From assembly GCA_913063045.1 (NCBI GenBank), contig CAJXYM010000006.1, forward strand, positions 1 to 64,000: 64,000 nt of DNA. Reading direction: 5' to 3'. A program made the position numbers and the translations under genes. The DNA comes from an uncultured Flavobacteriales bacterium. GTDB lineage: Bacteria; Bacteroidota; Bacteroidia; Flavobacteriales; BACL11. Of the stretch, positions 16,025-25,535 are shown one piece after another (positions within the stretch are counted from its first letter, which is position 1; each line of letters starts with the position of its first letter). The notes beneath the pieces are model-generated. The model did no database searches, was not told where the DNA came from, and saw only the letters and a program-made list of their open reading frames with translations.

Positions 16025-17314
16025 TTATTGTAATAAAATATAAGTTACTGCTCCTGCAGCATATCCAATTAGAGCTAAAAAAGATATGTTTTTAACATAC
16101 CAGATAAAGTCAATTTTTAAAATACCCATTACAGCTACTCCAGCTGCAGATCCAATTATTAATACCGATCCTCCTGTTCCAGCACAATATGCAAGGAATT
16201 CCCAGAATTTACCATCTACAGCAAAGTTTCCTGTTTCTGTTACTTCATACATCCCCATCGCTCCTGCTACTAATGGGACATTATCTACTATTGAAGAAAG
16301 TAGTCCAATTATAATGTTTATCAAGTAAATATCTCCATTAAAAGAGTTGTCAAGAAAAGTAGCAACTATACCTAAGTGCCCAGCACTTTGAAGACTTGCT
16401 ACTGCTAATAGTATTCCTAAGAAAAAGAAAATTGTTGGAACATCTATTTTTTTTAGCACACCTATAACGGATAATTGTGATTTTTGTTCATGGTTTTTAC
16501 TCCTATGAATAATTTCTGTAACTAACCACAAAACTCCTAAAGAAAGTAGCATCCCTACATATGGAGGAAGATGTGTGATGGTTTTAAATATTGGAACAAA
16601 TAGCAAGCCAATAACGCCTAAAGTAAAAATCAAATTTCTTTCAAATGAAGTTGTCGGATTTAATTCATGTTCTGCATTTTGAGTTTTTACTGGTCTCGTA
16701 ATACTTCCCTTCATTCTAAAAGATAAGTATATCAGTGGAACTAATGCACATACAACGCTAGGTAAGAAGATTGATGTTATAATATTTGCTGCTGTTACCT
16801 GGCCTCCAATCCATAGCATTATTGTTGTTATATCACCAATTGGTGACCATGCTCCACCTGCATTTGCTGAAAGTATAACCATTCCAGCAAACATCCATAA
16901 ATCTTCTTTGTCTTTAATAAGTTTAGTTAACAAGGCAGACATAACTATTGCTGTTGTTAAATTATCTAGAGCTGCAGAGAAGAAAAATGTAATTACGCAT
17001 AAAATCCACATTAACTTTACTTTATTACTGGTTGTAATTTTATTTGTAATAATTGAAAATCCCTCATGAGCATCAATCAGTTCAACTATAGTCATTGCTC
17101 CAAGTAGAAAGAATAATATCTCAGCAATATCTACAATATGATGCTGTATTTCATGAGTTAAATCGTGCTGATTAACTCCAGAAAAAGCAAATAGTGCCCA
17201 GCCAAGTCCACCAATGAGTAGTGCAGATGCAGCCTTGTCAATTTTAATAGAGTGTTCTAAGGCAATTGCTGCATATCCAATAACAAAGACAACAATCATT
17301 AATGTGAAAATCAT
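16025..17314 (-). CDS. nhaD: NhaD-type Na+/H+ antiporter
   Basis: This 429-residue protein has about 12 membrane segments and belongs to the ion-transporter superfamily. NhaD-like landmarks are FFFSAALDNLTTAIVMSALL, SANAGGAWSPIGDITTIMLW and LLSSIVDNVPLVAGAMGMY, the two Asp-Asn helices and the GD-T segment being typical. It exports Na+ (or Li+) in exchange for protons and supports life in salty or alkaline water. It lies 13 bases after an MscS-type channel gene on the same strand, so the two osmotic and ion functions are probably co-transcribed. Confidence 0.92.
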   Translation of the reverse strand: MIFTLMIVVFVIGYAAIALEHSIKIDKAASALLIGGLGWALFAFSGVNQHDLTHEIQHHIVDIAEILFFLLGAMTIVELIDAHEGFSIITNKITTSNKVKLMWILCVITFFFSAALDNLTTAIVMSALLTKLIKDKEDLWMFAGMVILSANAGGAWSPIGDITTIMLWIGGQVTAANIITSIFLPSVVCALVPLIYLSFRMKGSITRPVKTQNAEHELNPTTSFERNLIFTLGVIGLLFVPIFKTITHLPPYVGMLLSLGVLWLVTEIIHRSKNHEQKSQLSVIGVLKKIDVPTIFFFLGILLAVASLQSAGHLGIVATFLDNSFNGDIYLINIIIGLLSSIVDNVPLVAGAMGMYEVTETGNFAVDGKFWEFLAYCAGTGGSVLIIGSAAGVAVMGILKIDFIWYVKNISFLALIGYAAGAVTYILLQ

Positions 17315-17327
17315 AGTTTTTTAAATT

Positions 17328-18428
17328 TTAATTATTTTGCTGCAAATATACTGATGTAGATGGGAAGGCGAAATCACTATTATGTTTTTTTACTATGTCC
17401 ATTATTTTGAAATTGATATCTTGTTTTGCATTTATTAAATCCTCCCATTTTGGGCTATCAACATAATAAATAACTAGAATGTCTAGAGAGCTTGCTCCAA
17501 ATTCTTGAAACCTAACTCTTCCGTCAGCATTTGTTTTAGGATGAATGTTTACCATCTCCTGCAGATCTTCAACAATGTTTTTAATTTGTTCTGGGCTAGT
17601 TGAGTACGTTAGTCCAATATGAAATTTCACTCTTCGTACTGGTCTAAGACCAAGATTGTCTAACTCAGCATCAACCATCTTTTTGTTTGGAACTGTTACA
17701 ATACTGCGATCAAATGTAATTATTCTAGTACTTCTAAAACCTACTTTTTCAACTTTGCCGGTAACTGTCCCTACCTGAACGATATCACCAACAGTAAAGG
17801 GTCTGTCAAAGAAAATTGTAAACGAGCCTAAAAGGTTTTCAAGACTTTCTTTAGATGCCATTGCTATTGCGAGTCCTCCAATCCCAAGACCTGTGGCAAG
17901 CGCAGTAATATTAATACCAAAAACATTTCCGAGAATTATGAAAACAGCAAATATGACTATAATAATCTTACCCAATTCTGTTGCAAAAGGAATTAATTGG
18001 TCATCCATTTTATTTTCAGTTAACTCCGCTTTTTGTTTAAGTATTAAACCCACATAGTCCACAACCTTAAGAAGAATATTAAACATTGCGTATATATAAA
18101 CTAAAGAAAAACATTTTGAGATAATATTTTGAACGCTTAAATCTTTACCTGAACCGATATCTAAAAAAGAAGGCAATTGAAGATGAGTAGAACCTATAAA
18201 TATTATACTTAACATTATAAAGAGTCCAATTGGTTTAGTCAATAGTTGATCAAATTTATCAACACCTACATTAGAACCTTTTTGACCAATTACTTTGTAG
18301 AGCATATGACTGAGATATTTTGACAGTAATTTCTTAAACAATAGACCAACTACTACTGTAGAGAAAAAGAAAATATAGTCCTCTAAAGTATTTCCAAAAA
18401 ATATTGATTGTAAAATTTGTTCTTTCAT
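17328..18428 (-). CDS. MscS-family mechanosensitive ion channel
   Basis: This 366-residue protein has four or five N-terminal membrane helices, a pore-lining helix rich in Gly and Ala (LATGLGIGGLAIAMASKESLENLLG, quoted in part), and the cytoplasmic beta domain (FDRPFTVGDIVQVG; GFRSTRIITFD). Channels of this family release solutes on hypo-osmotic shock. It starts 1 base before the dehydrogenase gene ends and is followed by nhaD, which fits an ion and osmotic-stress context. Confidence 0.93.
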   Translation of the reverse strand: MKEQILQSIFFGNTLEDYIFFFSTVVVGLLFKKLLSKYLSHMLYKVIGQKGSNVGVDKFDQLLTKPIGLFIMLSIIFIGSTHLQLPSFLDIGSGKDLSVQNIISKCFSLVYIYAMFNILLKVVDYVGLILKQKAELTENKMDDQLIPFATELGKIIIVIFAVFIILGNVFGINITALATGLGIGGLAIAMASKESLENLLGSFTIFFDRPFTVGDIVQVGTVTGKVEKVGFRSTRIITFDRSIVTVPNKKMVDAELDNLGLRPVRRVKFHIGLTYSTSPEQIKNIVEDLQEMVNIHPKTNADGRVRFQEFGASSLDILVIYYVDSPKWEDLINAKQDINFKIMDIVKKHNSDFAFPSTSVYLQQNN

Positions 18429-18429
18429 T

Positions 18430-19656
18430 TTATAAAAGTTTTTTTAATGCAATTTCAAAAGATGTTTTTGCAATATTGTTTTTATTTGGGTTTTTATCAT
18501 ATGATTCTTTTAGTGCACAATAAATTGTTTTTGATACTGCACTAAATATTTTAACATCATCCATTTTTGCGTTTTCCTCCATAAAATATGAAAATGCTCG
18601 AGCCATTCCACAATTTGAAATAAAATCAGGAATAACGCTTACGTTATTATCTGCTTTTTCAGCAATTGGTCCGAAGAATATTTCTTTATCTGCAAATGGA
18701 ACATTTGCTCCAGAAGAGATTACTTCTAAATTATTCTTTATCATAGTATCTATCTGCTTTTCTGTAACTAACCTTGACGCTGCAGCAGGTATGAAAATTT
18801 CAGCTCCAATACTCCATATTTTATTATTCACCTCATTAAAAGAAAGAATATTTTCATCTTCAAGAAAGTTAGATTTTCTTTGTTCCAGCAGTTTACATAT
18901 TTCTTTAAATGAATAGCCTCTTTCATTTAATAAACCTCCGTTTTTATCAATAATTCCAACTATTAAAGCTCCAGCTTGAGATAAGTAATATGCTGCTGTA
19001 GCAGCAACATTTCCCCATCCTTGTATAATTACTCTTTTGTTTTTAAGATTTCCTCCAAAAATATCATAAAAATGAAGTACAGATTCACTAACACCATATC
19101 CAGTTATTAAATCTCCTACAGAATAATCTTTTGCTGATTCAGGTGCTAAGTTTTTATTAGTTACTATTAAAGGTACCCCACTACTTAGTTGATTAATAAT
19201 TATATTTTTATTAACACCCTCAAGCTGAAGATGCCCATTAATAATTCCTTCAAGTGGAAATAAAATACCTTCATCTTTACAGAAAGGAATAACTTCGTGA
19301 ACTTCATCAACATTCATATCTCCTCCTGTTCCGTAGTATTCTTTAAGTAAAGGCTTAGCAGCTTTGTACCATCTTCTTAAAACATCTTTTTTTCTAGGAT
19401 CTCTAGGGTCAAAATTAATTCCTGACTTACCTCCGCCAATTGGAGGGCCTGCAACAGTGAACTTGACTTCCATAGTTTTTGCTAAAGCAAGCACTTCATC
19501 TTTAGTTACCCCTTTTCTCATTCTTGTTCCTCCAGCTGCAGCGCCACCTCTAAGAGAGTTTATTACAATCCATCCTTCCGCATCAGTTTCTTTATCTTTC
19601 CATTCAAAGATTATTTCAGCTGGTTTTTCTTCAAATTCTCTCATCAATTTATTCAT
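18430..19656 (-). CDS. Glu/Leu/Phe/Val dehydrogenase
   Basis: This NAD(P)-dependent oxidative deaminase of amino acids has about 408 residues. Motifs: SLRGGAAAGGTRMRKG (substrate side), GPPIGGGKSGI with the catalytic Lys, TGGDMNVDEV with the catalytic Asp, a Rossmann segment VIIQGWGNVAATAA, and the C-terminal SNCGMARAFSYF. Whether it prefers glutamate or branched-chain substrates cannot be decided by eye. The ORF-track start at 19713 adds 19 residues that overlap the end of anmK. The ATG at 19656 (MNKLMREFEEKP) fits the family start, and a TATATTTG promoter box lies just upstream, so I chose it. MscS and nhaD genes follow. Confidence 0.9.
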   Translation of the reverse strand: MNKLMREFEEKPAEIIFEWKDKETDAEGWIVINSLRGGAAAGGTRMRKGVTKDEVLALAKTMEVKFTVAGPPIGGGKSGINFDPRDPRKKDVLRRWYKAAKPLLKEYYGTGGDMNVDEVHEVIPFCKDEGILFPLEGIINGHLQLEGVNKNIIINQLSSGVPLIVTNKNLAPESAKDYSVGDLITGYGVSESVLHFYDIFGGNLKNKRVIIQGWGNVAATAAYYLSQAGALIVGIIDKNGGLLNERGYSFKEICKLLEQRKSNFLEDENILSFNEVNNKIWSIGAEIFIPAAASRLVTEKQIDTMIKNNLEVISSGANVPFADKEIFFGPIAEKADNNVSVIPDFISNCGMARAFSYFMEENAKMDDVKIFSAVSKTIYCALKESYDKNPNKNNIAKTSFEIALKKLL

Positions 19657-19676
19657 GGCTTGTCTATAGTTTTTTG

Positions 19677-19684
19677 CAAATATA
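19677..19684 (-). promoter_or_regulatory. Candidate promoter -7 box that decides the dehydrogenase start
   Basis: TATATTTG on the minus strand matches TAnnTTTG. It lies between the end of anmK and the ATG at 19656, predicting a leader of about 14 bases and excluding the upstream start at 19713. Confidence 0.5.
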
Positions 19685-19687
19685 ATG

Positions 19688-20755
19688 TTAATTAATTGCT
19701 GGTAAATATTCATGAATTTCTCCAGCAGAACAATCCCTTATTGCGCCAGTGACTTGGCTCAAGCAATTTACTTCTGATCTGATTTTTAATACACCTAAGA
19801 AGCCAAATATTAGAGCTTCTTTAAAGTTAATTATTTGTGTGTCTCCAAGACTAATTTTTACTTTTGAATACTTACTAATTTTTTCTATTAAAAATGAATT
19901 TAAACTACCTCCCCCTGTAACTAACACAGATTCTTCTGTTAATAATTTTCCTATTTGAAAACCAATATGTTCATAGAAAGTTGCTAGTAAATCTTCAGTT
20001 TTAAGAATCGAGACTTCTTTTATAGATAAAATGTTTTCTTTTAACCATTCCCTAGATAAGGATTTAGGGTATTTTTTTTGATAATATTTTAATGAATTTA
20101 GTTTTTGTAATAACTCAAAATTTATTTTCCCTTTTTTGCCTAATTCTCCATCAAAGTCATATTCTAGATCTTTTTTTGAGGCTAAATAGTTAAGAATTAT
20201 ATTTACGGGGCATACATCAAAAGCAATTATTCCATTTTTTTCCTTAGAAGAAATATTAGCAAAACCTCCTAAATTAAGACAAAATTTATATTCTTCAAAA
20301 AGTTGAAGATCTCCTATTGGAACAAGTGGCGCGCCCTGACCATTAAGACTAACATCTAGATTTCTAAAATTAGTAATTGTACATGTTTTAGTCTCTTGTG
20401 CTATTGTTTTACCATCTCCAATTTGTAGAGTAATTTTTTTTTCTGGCTGATGAAAAATTGTATGTCCATGTGATGCAATAAAGTCAACAGTAGTATTTTT
20501 ATCTTTAAATTTATTTATTTCTTTACCGATAAATTTTCCAAAGTCTTTATTTGTTTCGCTAATTATTTGTTGATTTTTAAATGGTAGATTTTCCAGCGTA
20601 CTTTTCCATTTTTTGGAATACTGAATTGTTGCACATTTTTGTATTTCAAATTGCCAATGTTTAGATTTATTAAAAGTACATTGTACAAGATCTAATCCAT
20701 CTAAAGAAGTTCCTGACATAACTCCAATTACCGAATAGTTACTTATCTGATTCAT
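19688..20755 (-). CDS. anmK: Anhydro-N-acetylmuramic acid kinase
   Basis: This is a sugar kinase of the ASKHA fold that phosphorylates and opens 1,6-anhydro-MurNAc during peptidoglycan recycling. Evidence: N-terminal GVMSGTSLDGLDL, the catalytic-base region SHGHTIFHQP, and the C-terminal ATP-site segment LVTGGGSLNSFL. The ORF-track start (20806) adds 17 residues. The ATG at 20755 (MNQISNYSVIGVMSG) fits the family and lies 6 bases after a TATCTTTG box, so the transcript may have almost no leader. It is divergent from the acyl-CoA dehydrogenase gene. Confidence 0.93.
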   Translation of the reverse strand: MNQISNYSVIGVMSGTSLDGLDLVQCTFNKSKHWQFEIQKCATIQYSKKWKSTLENLPFKNQQIISETNKDFGKFIGKEINKFKDKNTTVDFIASHGHTIFHQPEKKITLQIGDGKTIAQETKTCTITNFRNLDVSLNGQGAPLVPIGDLQLFEEYKFCLNLGGFANISSKEKNGIIAFDVCPVNIILNYLASKKDLEYDFDGELGKKGKINFELLQKLNSLKYYQKKYPKSLSREWLKENILSIKEVSILKTEDLLATFYEHIGFQIGKLLTEESVLVTGGGSLNSFLIEKISKYSKVKISLGDTQIINFKEALIFGFLGVLKIRSEVNCLSQVTGAIRDCSAGEIHEYLPAIN

Positions 20756-20761
20756 TAAATT

Positions 20762-20789
20762 CAAAGATAGTTGAAAATGTGTATTTTTG
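20762..20789. promoter_or_regulatory. Divergent promoter boxes between anmK and the acyl-CoA dehydrogenase
   Basis: Minus strand TATCTTTG (20762-20769) lies 6 bases before the anmK ATG. Plus strand TATTTTTG (20782-20789) lies 32 bases before the dehydrogenase ATG. Both match TAnnTTTG. No clear -33 boxes were found. Confidence 0.45.
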
Positions 20790-20821
20790 TTACTACGAAA
20801 TAACAAAATATATCATAAGAA

Positions 20822-21961
20822 ATGGATTTTAAATTGACGGAAGAGCATAAGATGATTAGAGATGCGGCAAGGGATTTTGCTAATTCAGAACTTTTAGCTG
20901 GAGTTATAGATAGAGATGAAGGACAAATTTTTCCTAAAGAGCAGATTAAGAAAATGGGTGATCTTGGTTTCTTAGGTATGATGGTTAGTCCAAAGTATGG
21001 TGGAGGTGGAATGGATACAGTTTCTTATGTTTTAGCTATGGAGGAAATTTCAAAAATTGATGCATCTGCAGCTGTTGTAATGTCAGTAAATAACTCATTA
21101 GTATGTTGGGGATTAGAAACTTATGGTAGTGAGCAGCAAAAAGAAAAATATCTAAAAAGATTAGCTACTGGTGAAATACTTGGAGCCTTTTGTTTATCTG
21201 AGCCAGAAGCAGGAAGTGATGCTACTTCACAAAGAACTACAGCTATTGATAAAGGAGATCATTACTTACTAAATGGAACAAAAAACTGGATAACTAATGG
21301 TAATTCTGCATCTGTTCATTTAGTTATTGCTCAAACTGATGTTGAAAAAGGTCATAAAGGTATTAATGCTTTTATTGTTGAAAAAGATACTCCTGGTTTT
21401 ATTGTTGGTCAAAAAGAAAATAAGTTAGGTATAAGAGGTTCTGACACTCATTCTATAATGTTTACAGATGTTAAAGTTCCTAAAGAAAATAGAATTGGTG
21501 AAGATGGTTTTGGTTTTAAATTCGCTATGAAAACACTATCGGGAGGAAGGATTGGTATTGCTGCTCAAGCCTTAGGAATAGCTTCTGGAGCTTATGAATT
21601 AGCACTTGCTTATTCCAAAGAACGAAAAGCTTTTGGTAAAGAGATCTCCAAACATCAAGCTATTGCATTTAAATTAGCGGATATGGCTACTGAGATTGAA
21701 GCTGCTAGATTACTGTGCATTAAAGCAGCATGGTTAAAAGATAATGATAAAAATTATGACAAGTTAGGAGCAATGGCTAAAGTTTTTGCTTCCGAGACAG
21801 CAATGAAAACAACAACAGAGGCCGTACAGGTTCATGGAGGCTATGGTTTTGTGAAGGAATATCATGTTGAGAGATTAATGAGAGATGCAAAAATTACACA
21901 GATATATGAAGGAACTTCAGAGATTCAAAGGATTGTGATTTCTCGATTCATATTAAAATAA
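20822..21961 (+). CDS. Acyl-CoA dehydrogenase, short-chain (butyryl-CoA) type
   Basis: This 379-residue FAD enzyme catalyses alpha,beta-dehydrogenation of acyl-CoA in fatty-acid or amino-acid breakdown. Signatures: GAFCLSEPEAGSDATS, KNWITNG, and the C-terminal RDAKITQIYEGTSEIQR with the catalytic Glu in YEGT (about residue 363). Length and motif spacing are normal for the family. It stands alone as a metabolic gene upstream of a polysaccharide-export pair, with only 5 bases between them, so it may be transcribed with them despite no obvious link in function. Confidence 0.95.
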   Translation: MDFKLTEEHKMIRDAARDFANSELLAGVIDRDEGQIFPKEQIKKMGDLGFLGMMVSPKYGGGGMDTVSYVLAMEEISKIDASAAVVMSVNNSLVCWGLETYGSEQQKEKYLKRLATGEILGAFCLSEPEAGSDATSQRTTAIDKGDHYLLNGTKNWITNGNSASVHLVIAQTDVEKGHKGINAFIVEKDTPGFIVGQKENKLGIRGSDTHSIMFTDVKVPKENRIGEDGFGFKFAMKTLSGGRIGIAAQALGIASGAYELALAYSKERKAFGKEISKHQAIAFKLADMATEIEAARLLCIKAAWLKDNDKNYDKLGAMAKVFASETAMKTTTEAVQVHGGYGFVKEYHVERLMRDAKITQIYEGTSEIQRIVISRFILK

Positions 21962-21966
21962 ATTTT

Positions 21967-24492
21967 ATGAAAAAATATATTCTTTTACTATTTATATTTA
22001 GTTTTAGTTCAATTGTTAGTGCTCAAAATAAATTTGATAGCAGTAAAATTAATAGTTCGTTTCTCAAGTTTTTACCTTCCAATCAAAACCCTGAAGATTT
22101 ACGTCCTAGCGATATTCCAAGTAAACAAGTTCTTAAACAAATAGGGTTGTCAGATAGTGAAATAAAACAGGCCTTAGATTTTAAGTATAGTAGGGGAGAG
22201 TTTCAAACATCTAAATCAGATACAATAGAAAATTTTTCAAAACTTAAAAAATTATATTCTTCATTTGATGACACTTTAGTACTAGACACCACGTCTTATC
22301 CAAAAGGAAGAATATTTGGTCAAGATATTTTTAGAAATCAAAACATATCTTTTTTTCAGAAAGCTTTAGATGCGAAAGCTCCTGAAAATTATAAAGTAGG
22401 CTCTGGTGATGAGATAAGTATTTCTGTTTGGGGTTATAATGATTTCTCTGAAACACTTGAAGTAGATGAGAGAGGATATATTTCACCTAGCTCCTATGGT
22501 AGAATATATGTTAAAGGAATTACTTTTAAGAATATGCGTTCCATACTAAAGAAAAAATTTAGTTCATTTTTTGATATGCAAAACTCTGAAATTGATGTTG
22601 CATTATCATACTCAAGAGTTATTACTGTAAATATTATAGGAGAAGTATATAATCCTGGTTCTTATACTATACCAGCAATAAATACTGCTTTTAATGCTTT
22701 AATAGCAGCAGGAGGTCCAAATCAGCTAGGATCAGTGAGAAATATTTACATTAAAAGAGACGGCGTCACTATTGATTCTCTAGATATTTATAAATTTCTT
22801 TTTGATCCTCTGAAAACAAATGACATATATCTGCAGGATGGTGATTATTTATTTATTCCGCCAGCAAATAATGTTGTGGAAATGAGCGGGGCGATTAACA
22901 GGCCATATACTTATGAGGCAAAAAAGGGTGAGAGTGTTGGAGATTTAATTAAATATGCTGGAGGCTTTATATCAACTGCTTTCAAAGACATAATTACTTT
23001 AAAACGATTAGATTATAATAATATAAAAGTTTATGATATAAAACAATCAGATTTATTTATTGAAAACATTCAAGATGGAGATCAAATAATTGTGAACCAA
23101 ATTTCTAATAAATTATCTAACGTAGTAACTGTTAATGGTGATGTAGGTGTTTCGGGAGAGTACGAGTTTACGGAAAATGAAACTTTACTCGAGCTTTTAA
23201 AAAGGTCTAAATGTATTACCAATAAGACATTTTTAGAAAAAGTATATATAATTAGAGTAAATGATGATAGGACTAAGACACACCTATCTATTAATTTAAA
23301 AGCTATAATTGATAATCCTTCCCATAAAGATAATATTCAATTAAAAGAGTTTGATGTTATTAGAGTTTTATCTATTGATGACTTTGATGATGATTTTAAT
23401 ATTGTTGTTAAAGGCGCAGTAAGGAATGCAGGTAAGTTTGATTTTGGTAGTGGAATGAATCTGCAAGCTGCATTAATACTATCAGGAGGTCTTACTCAGC
23501 AAGCTCAAGGAAGTAGAGTAGAAGTGTCAAGAATTATGGAGTATGATATTGAGACAAATAAGCTTAAACCTCGCAGGACAGTAGTTAAAAACATTAAAAT
23601 AGGTGATGATCTAGTTTTAAGTAGTGATGCTGAAGAATTTATTTTACAGCCTTTTGATCAGGTTTTTGTAAGATCTAATCCTGATTTCGAGCCTGCTGTA
23701 AATGTTACTATCTTAGGTGAAGTTAAATATCCAGGTACATATTCTATACTGAGAAAAAATGAAAAGGTTTCATCATTAATTAATAGAGCTGGAGGTTTAA
23801 CTAATTATGCGTATTTAGATGGAGTAAAAATGTTTAGATCCTTCGATATTGAAATGAGTATAGATAATGAATTCCAAGAAATGAATCTTTCTAATGAATT
23901 AAAAGAATCAATATTAAATTCTCCTGATGTTGCTAATATTTACGCGGAGGAACTTCAGAGAAAAAATGAAGAATTTTTTAATCAAGAAAATAATGAGAAG
24001 ACTTTATTTAAAAGTATAGATATGGTTTATTTAAATCTTGATAAAGCTTTAAAAAATAGTCAATCGAGATTTAATTTAGTTTTAAATGAAGGTGATAGTA
24101 TTATTATTCCAAAGACTATGGATGTTGTGCATATCACTGGAGAATTAATGAATTTAGAAGGGAACTCAATAAGTGCTCCATTTTTTCAAAGGAAAAGAGC
24201 ACATTATTATGTTAAGAACTTTGCTGGAGGTTTTAATAGAGGAAATGACAGATCTAATACAGTAGTTATTTATCCTAATGGAATTGCAAAAAAATCTAGA
24301 GACTTTGTACTTTTTAAAGTTTCTCCTAAAGTTTCAAAAGGTTCTACAATAAGGGTCGCAAGTAAAAAAGCTAAGCAGAAAAAAAGAAAAGAAAGTAAAG
24401 TCGATTGGAATAAACAGATTGAAAATGCGATGCTTAAAATTTCTGCAGTTTTAACTTTATGGGTTTTAGTTGATAGGGTAACTCCACAATAA
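21967..24492 (+). CDS. Outer-membrane polysaccharide export protein with SLBB repeats (OPX/Wza-like)
   Basis: This 841-residue exported protein begins with a signal peptide (ILLLFIFSFSSIVSAQ). A polysaccharide-export domain follows at about 140-215 (YKVGSGDEISISVWG), then several SLBB beta-grasp repeats (for example around 218, 305, 390, 480 and 590) and a hydrophobic end (LTLWVLVDRV). Such proteins form the outer-membrane exit for capsule or exopolysaccharide. It is followed 2 bases later by a Wzz-like inner-membrane protein, its usual partner. No glycosyltransferases are nearby in this window, so the sugar is unknown. Confidence 0.9.
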   Translation: MKKYILLLFIFSFSSIVSAQNKFDSSKINSSFLKFLPSNQNPEDLRPSDIPSKQVLKQIGLSDSEIKQALDFKYSRGEFQTSKSDTIENFSKLKKLYSSFDDTLVLDTTSYPKGRIFGQDIFRNQNISFFQKALDAKAPENYKVGSGDEISISVWGYNDFSETLEVDERGYISPSSYGRIYVKGITFKNMRSILKKKFSSFFDMQNSEIDVALSYSRVITVNIIGEVYNPGSYTIPAINTAFNALIAAGGPNQLGSVRNIYIKRDGVTIDSLDIYKFLFDPLKTNDIYLQDGDYLFIPPANNVVEMSGAINRPYTYEAKKGESVGDLIKYAGGFISTAFKDIITLKRLDYNNIKVYDIKQSDLFIENIQDGDQIIVNQISNKLSNVVTVNGDVGVSGEYEFTENETLLELLKRSKCITNKTFLEKVYIIRVNDDRTKTHLSINLKAIIDNPSHKDNIQLKEFDVIRVLSIDDFDDDFNIVVKGAVRNAGKFDFGSGMNLQAALILSGGLTQQAQGSRVEVSRIMEYDIETNKLKPRRTVVKNIKIGDDLVLSSDAEEFILQPFDQVFVRSNPDFEPAVNVTILGEVKYPGTYSILRKNEKVSSLINRAGGLTNYAYLDGVKMFRSFDIEMSIDNEFQEMNLSNELKESILNSPDVANIYAEELQRKNEEFFNQENNEKTLFKSIDMVYLNLDKALKNSQSRFNLVLNEGDSIIIPKTMDVVHITGELMNLEGNSISAPFFQRKRAHYYVKNFAGGFNRGNDRSNTVVIYPNGIAKKSRDFVLFKVSPKVSKGSTIRVASKKAKQKKRKESKVDWNKQIENAMLKISAVLTLWVLVDRVTPQ

Positions 24493-24494
24493 TT

Positions 24495-25535
24495 ATGACT
24501 GATAAAGACGAAATAGAATTAAAAGATATTCTCTTTATAACTAAAGATTATATTAATGAACTTTATAAAAAAAAGTTTCGAATTATTATATTTTCTTTTG
24601 TTGTTGTTGGGATATCTCTTTCACTCACATTATTTCAAAATCCTAATTATAAAGCAGAACTAACTTTTGTTGTTGAAGATGAAAAAGTTGCAAATCCATT
24701 ATCTTCTATGTCTGGAATTGCAAGTCAATTTGGATTTGATGTATTTGGTGGAGGTACCTCTACTTTTAGTCAGCAAAACATTATGCATCTATTAAAATCA
24801 AGAGGTGTGCTTTCTAAAACACTATTAGAAGAGATTATACTAGATGACAATAAAAATCAAATTATTGAACATTATATTTCTATTTATAATCTAAGAGAGA
24901 AATGGAATGATAATGTTATTTTATATAATCTAGATTTTGACAATCCTATGACCTTAACTCATGATAGTATTGTAAGTGTTATTTGGAGGGAAATCATTGA
25001 AGATAAATTAAATGTTGAAATTAAAAATGATGAAACCAATATTATATCATTATCTTTTACTTCATCCAACGAGGTGTTTTCTAAATTATTTTCGGAAAGA
25101 TTGATTCGTCAAATGAGTAGAATGTATATCTCTCACCAAACAAAGCAAGCAACAAATACTATTGAATTTTTACAAAATAGAGCTGATTCTGTATTTTTTG
25201 AATTAAAAAATTCTGAACGAGAATATGCAAGAACTAAAGATATAAACCAAAGAATTATTAAAGCTTCTGGAAGATTAAAAGAATTGCAGCTTATGCGGAA
25301 TGTTGAAGTGTTAAATACTATGTATTTAGAAATCATTAAAAACCTAGAGATAGCCAAAATGACTCTGTTAAATCAAACTCCTATAATTCAAGTTATTGAT
25401 CAGCCAATTTTACCTTTGAAGGACATTAATATATCTAGTTTATTGGTTTTTTTAATTGCTTCTTTTGGATCAATATTTTTGTCATTAATATATTTTATTT
25501 TAGCTAAGCTTTTTAGAGATAGTCTAAAGAATTAG
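24495..25535 (+). CDS. Wzz/chain-length-determinant-type polysaccharide co-polymerase
   Basis: This 346-residue protein has two membrane helices (about 29-49 and 316-340) enclosing a periplasmic coiled-coil region. Wzz landmarks are the N-terminal YKAELTFVVEDE segment and a Pro-rich start of the second helix (IDQPILPLKDINISS). It would set polymer length or link synthesis to the outer-membrane exporter encoded just upstream. There is no tyrosine-kinase domain fused to it. Its stop codon lies directly against the stop of the convergent murF gene. Confidence 0.9.
   Translation: MTDKDEIELKDILFITKDYINELYKKKFRIIIFSFVVVGISLSLTLFQNPNYKAELTFVVEDEKVANPLSSMSGIASQFGFDVFGGGTSTFSQQNIMHLLKSRGVLSKTLLEEIILDDNKNQIIEHYISIYNLREKWNDNVILYNLDFDNPMTLTHDSIVSVIWREIIEDKLNVEIKNDETNIISLSFTSSNEVFSKLFSERLIRQMSRMYISHQTKQATNTIEFLQNRADSVFFELKNSEREYARTKDINQRIIKASGRLKELQLMRNVEVLNTMYLEIIKNLEIAKMTLLNQTPIIQVIDQPILPLKDINISSLLVFLIASFGSIFLSLIYFILAKLFRDSLKN

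Noticed and set aside
19657-19713. N-terminal extension of the amino-acid dehydrogenase
   Set aside because: It overlaps the end of anmK, carries a promoter box, and is not like the family's N-terminus.
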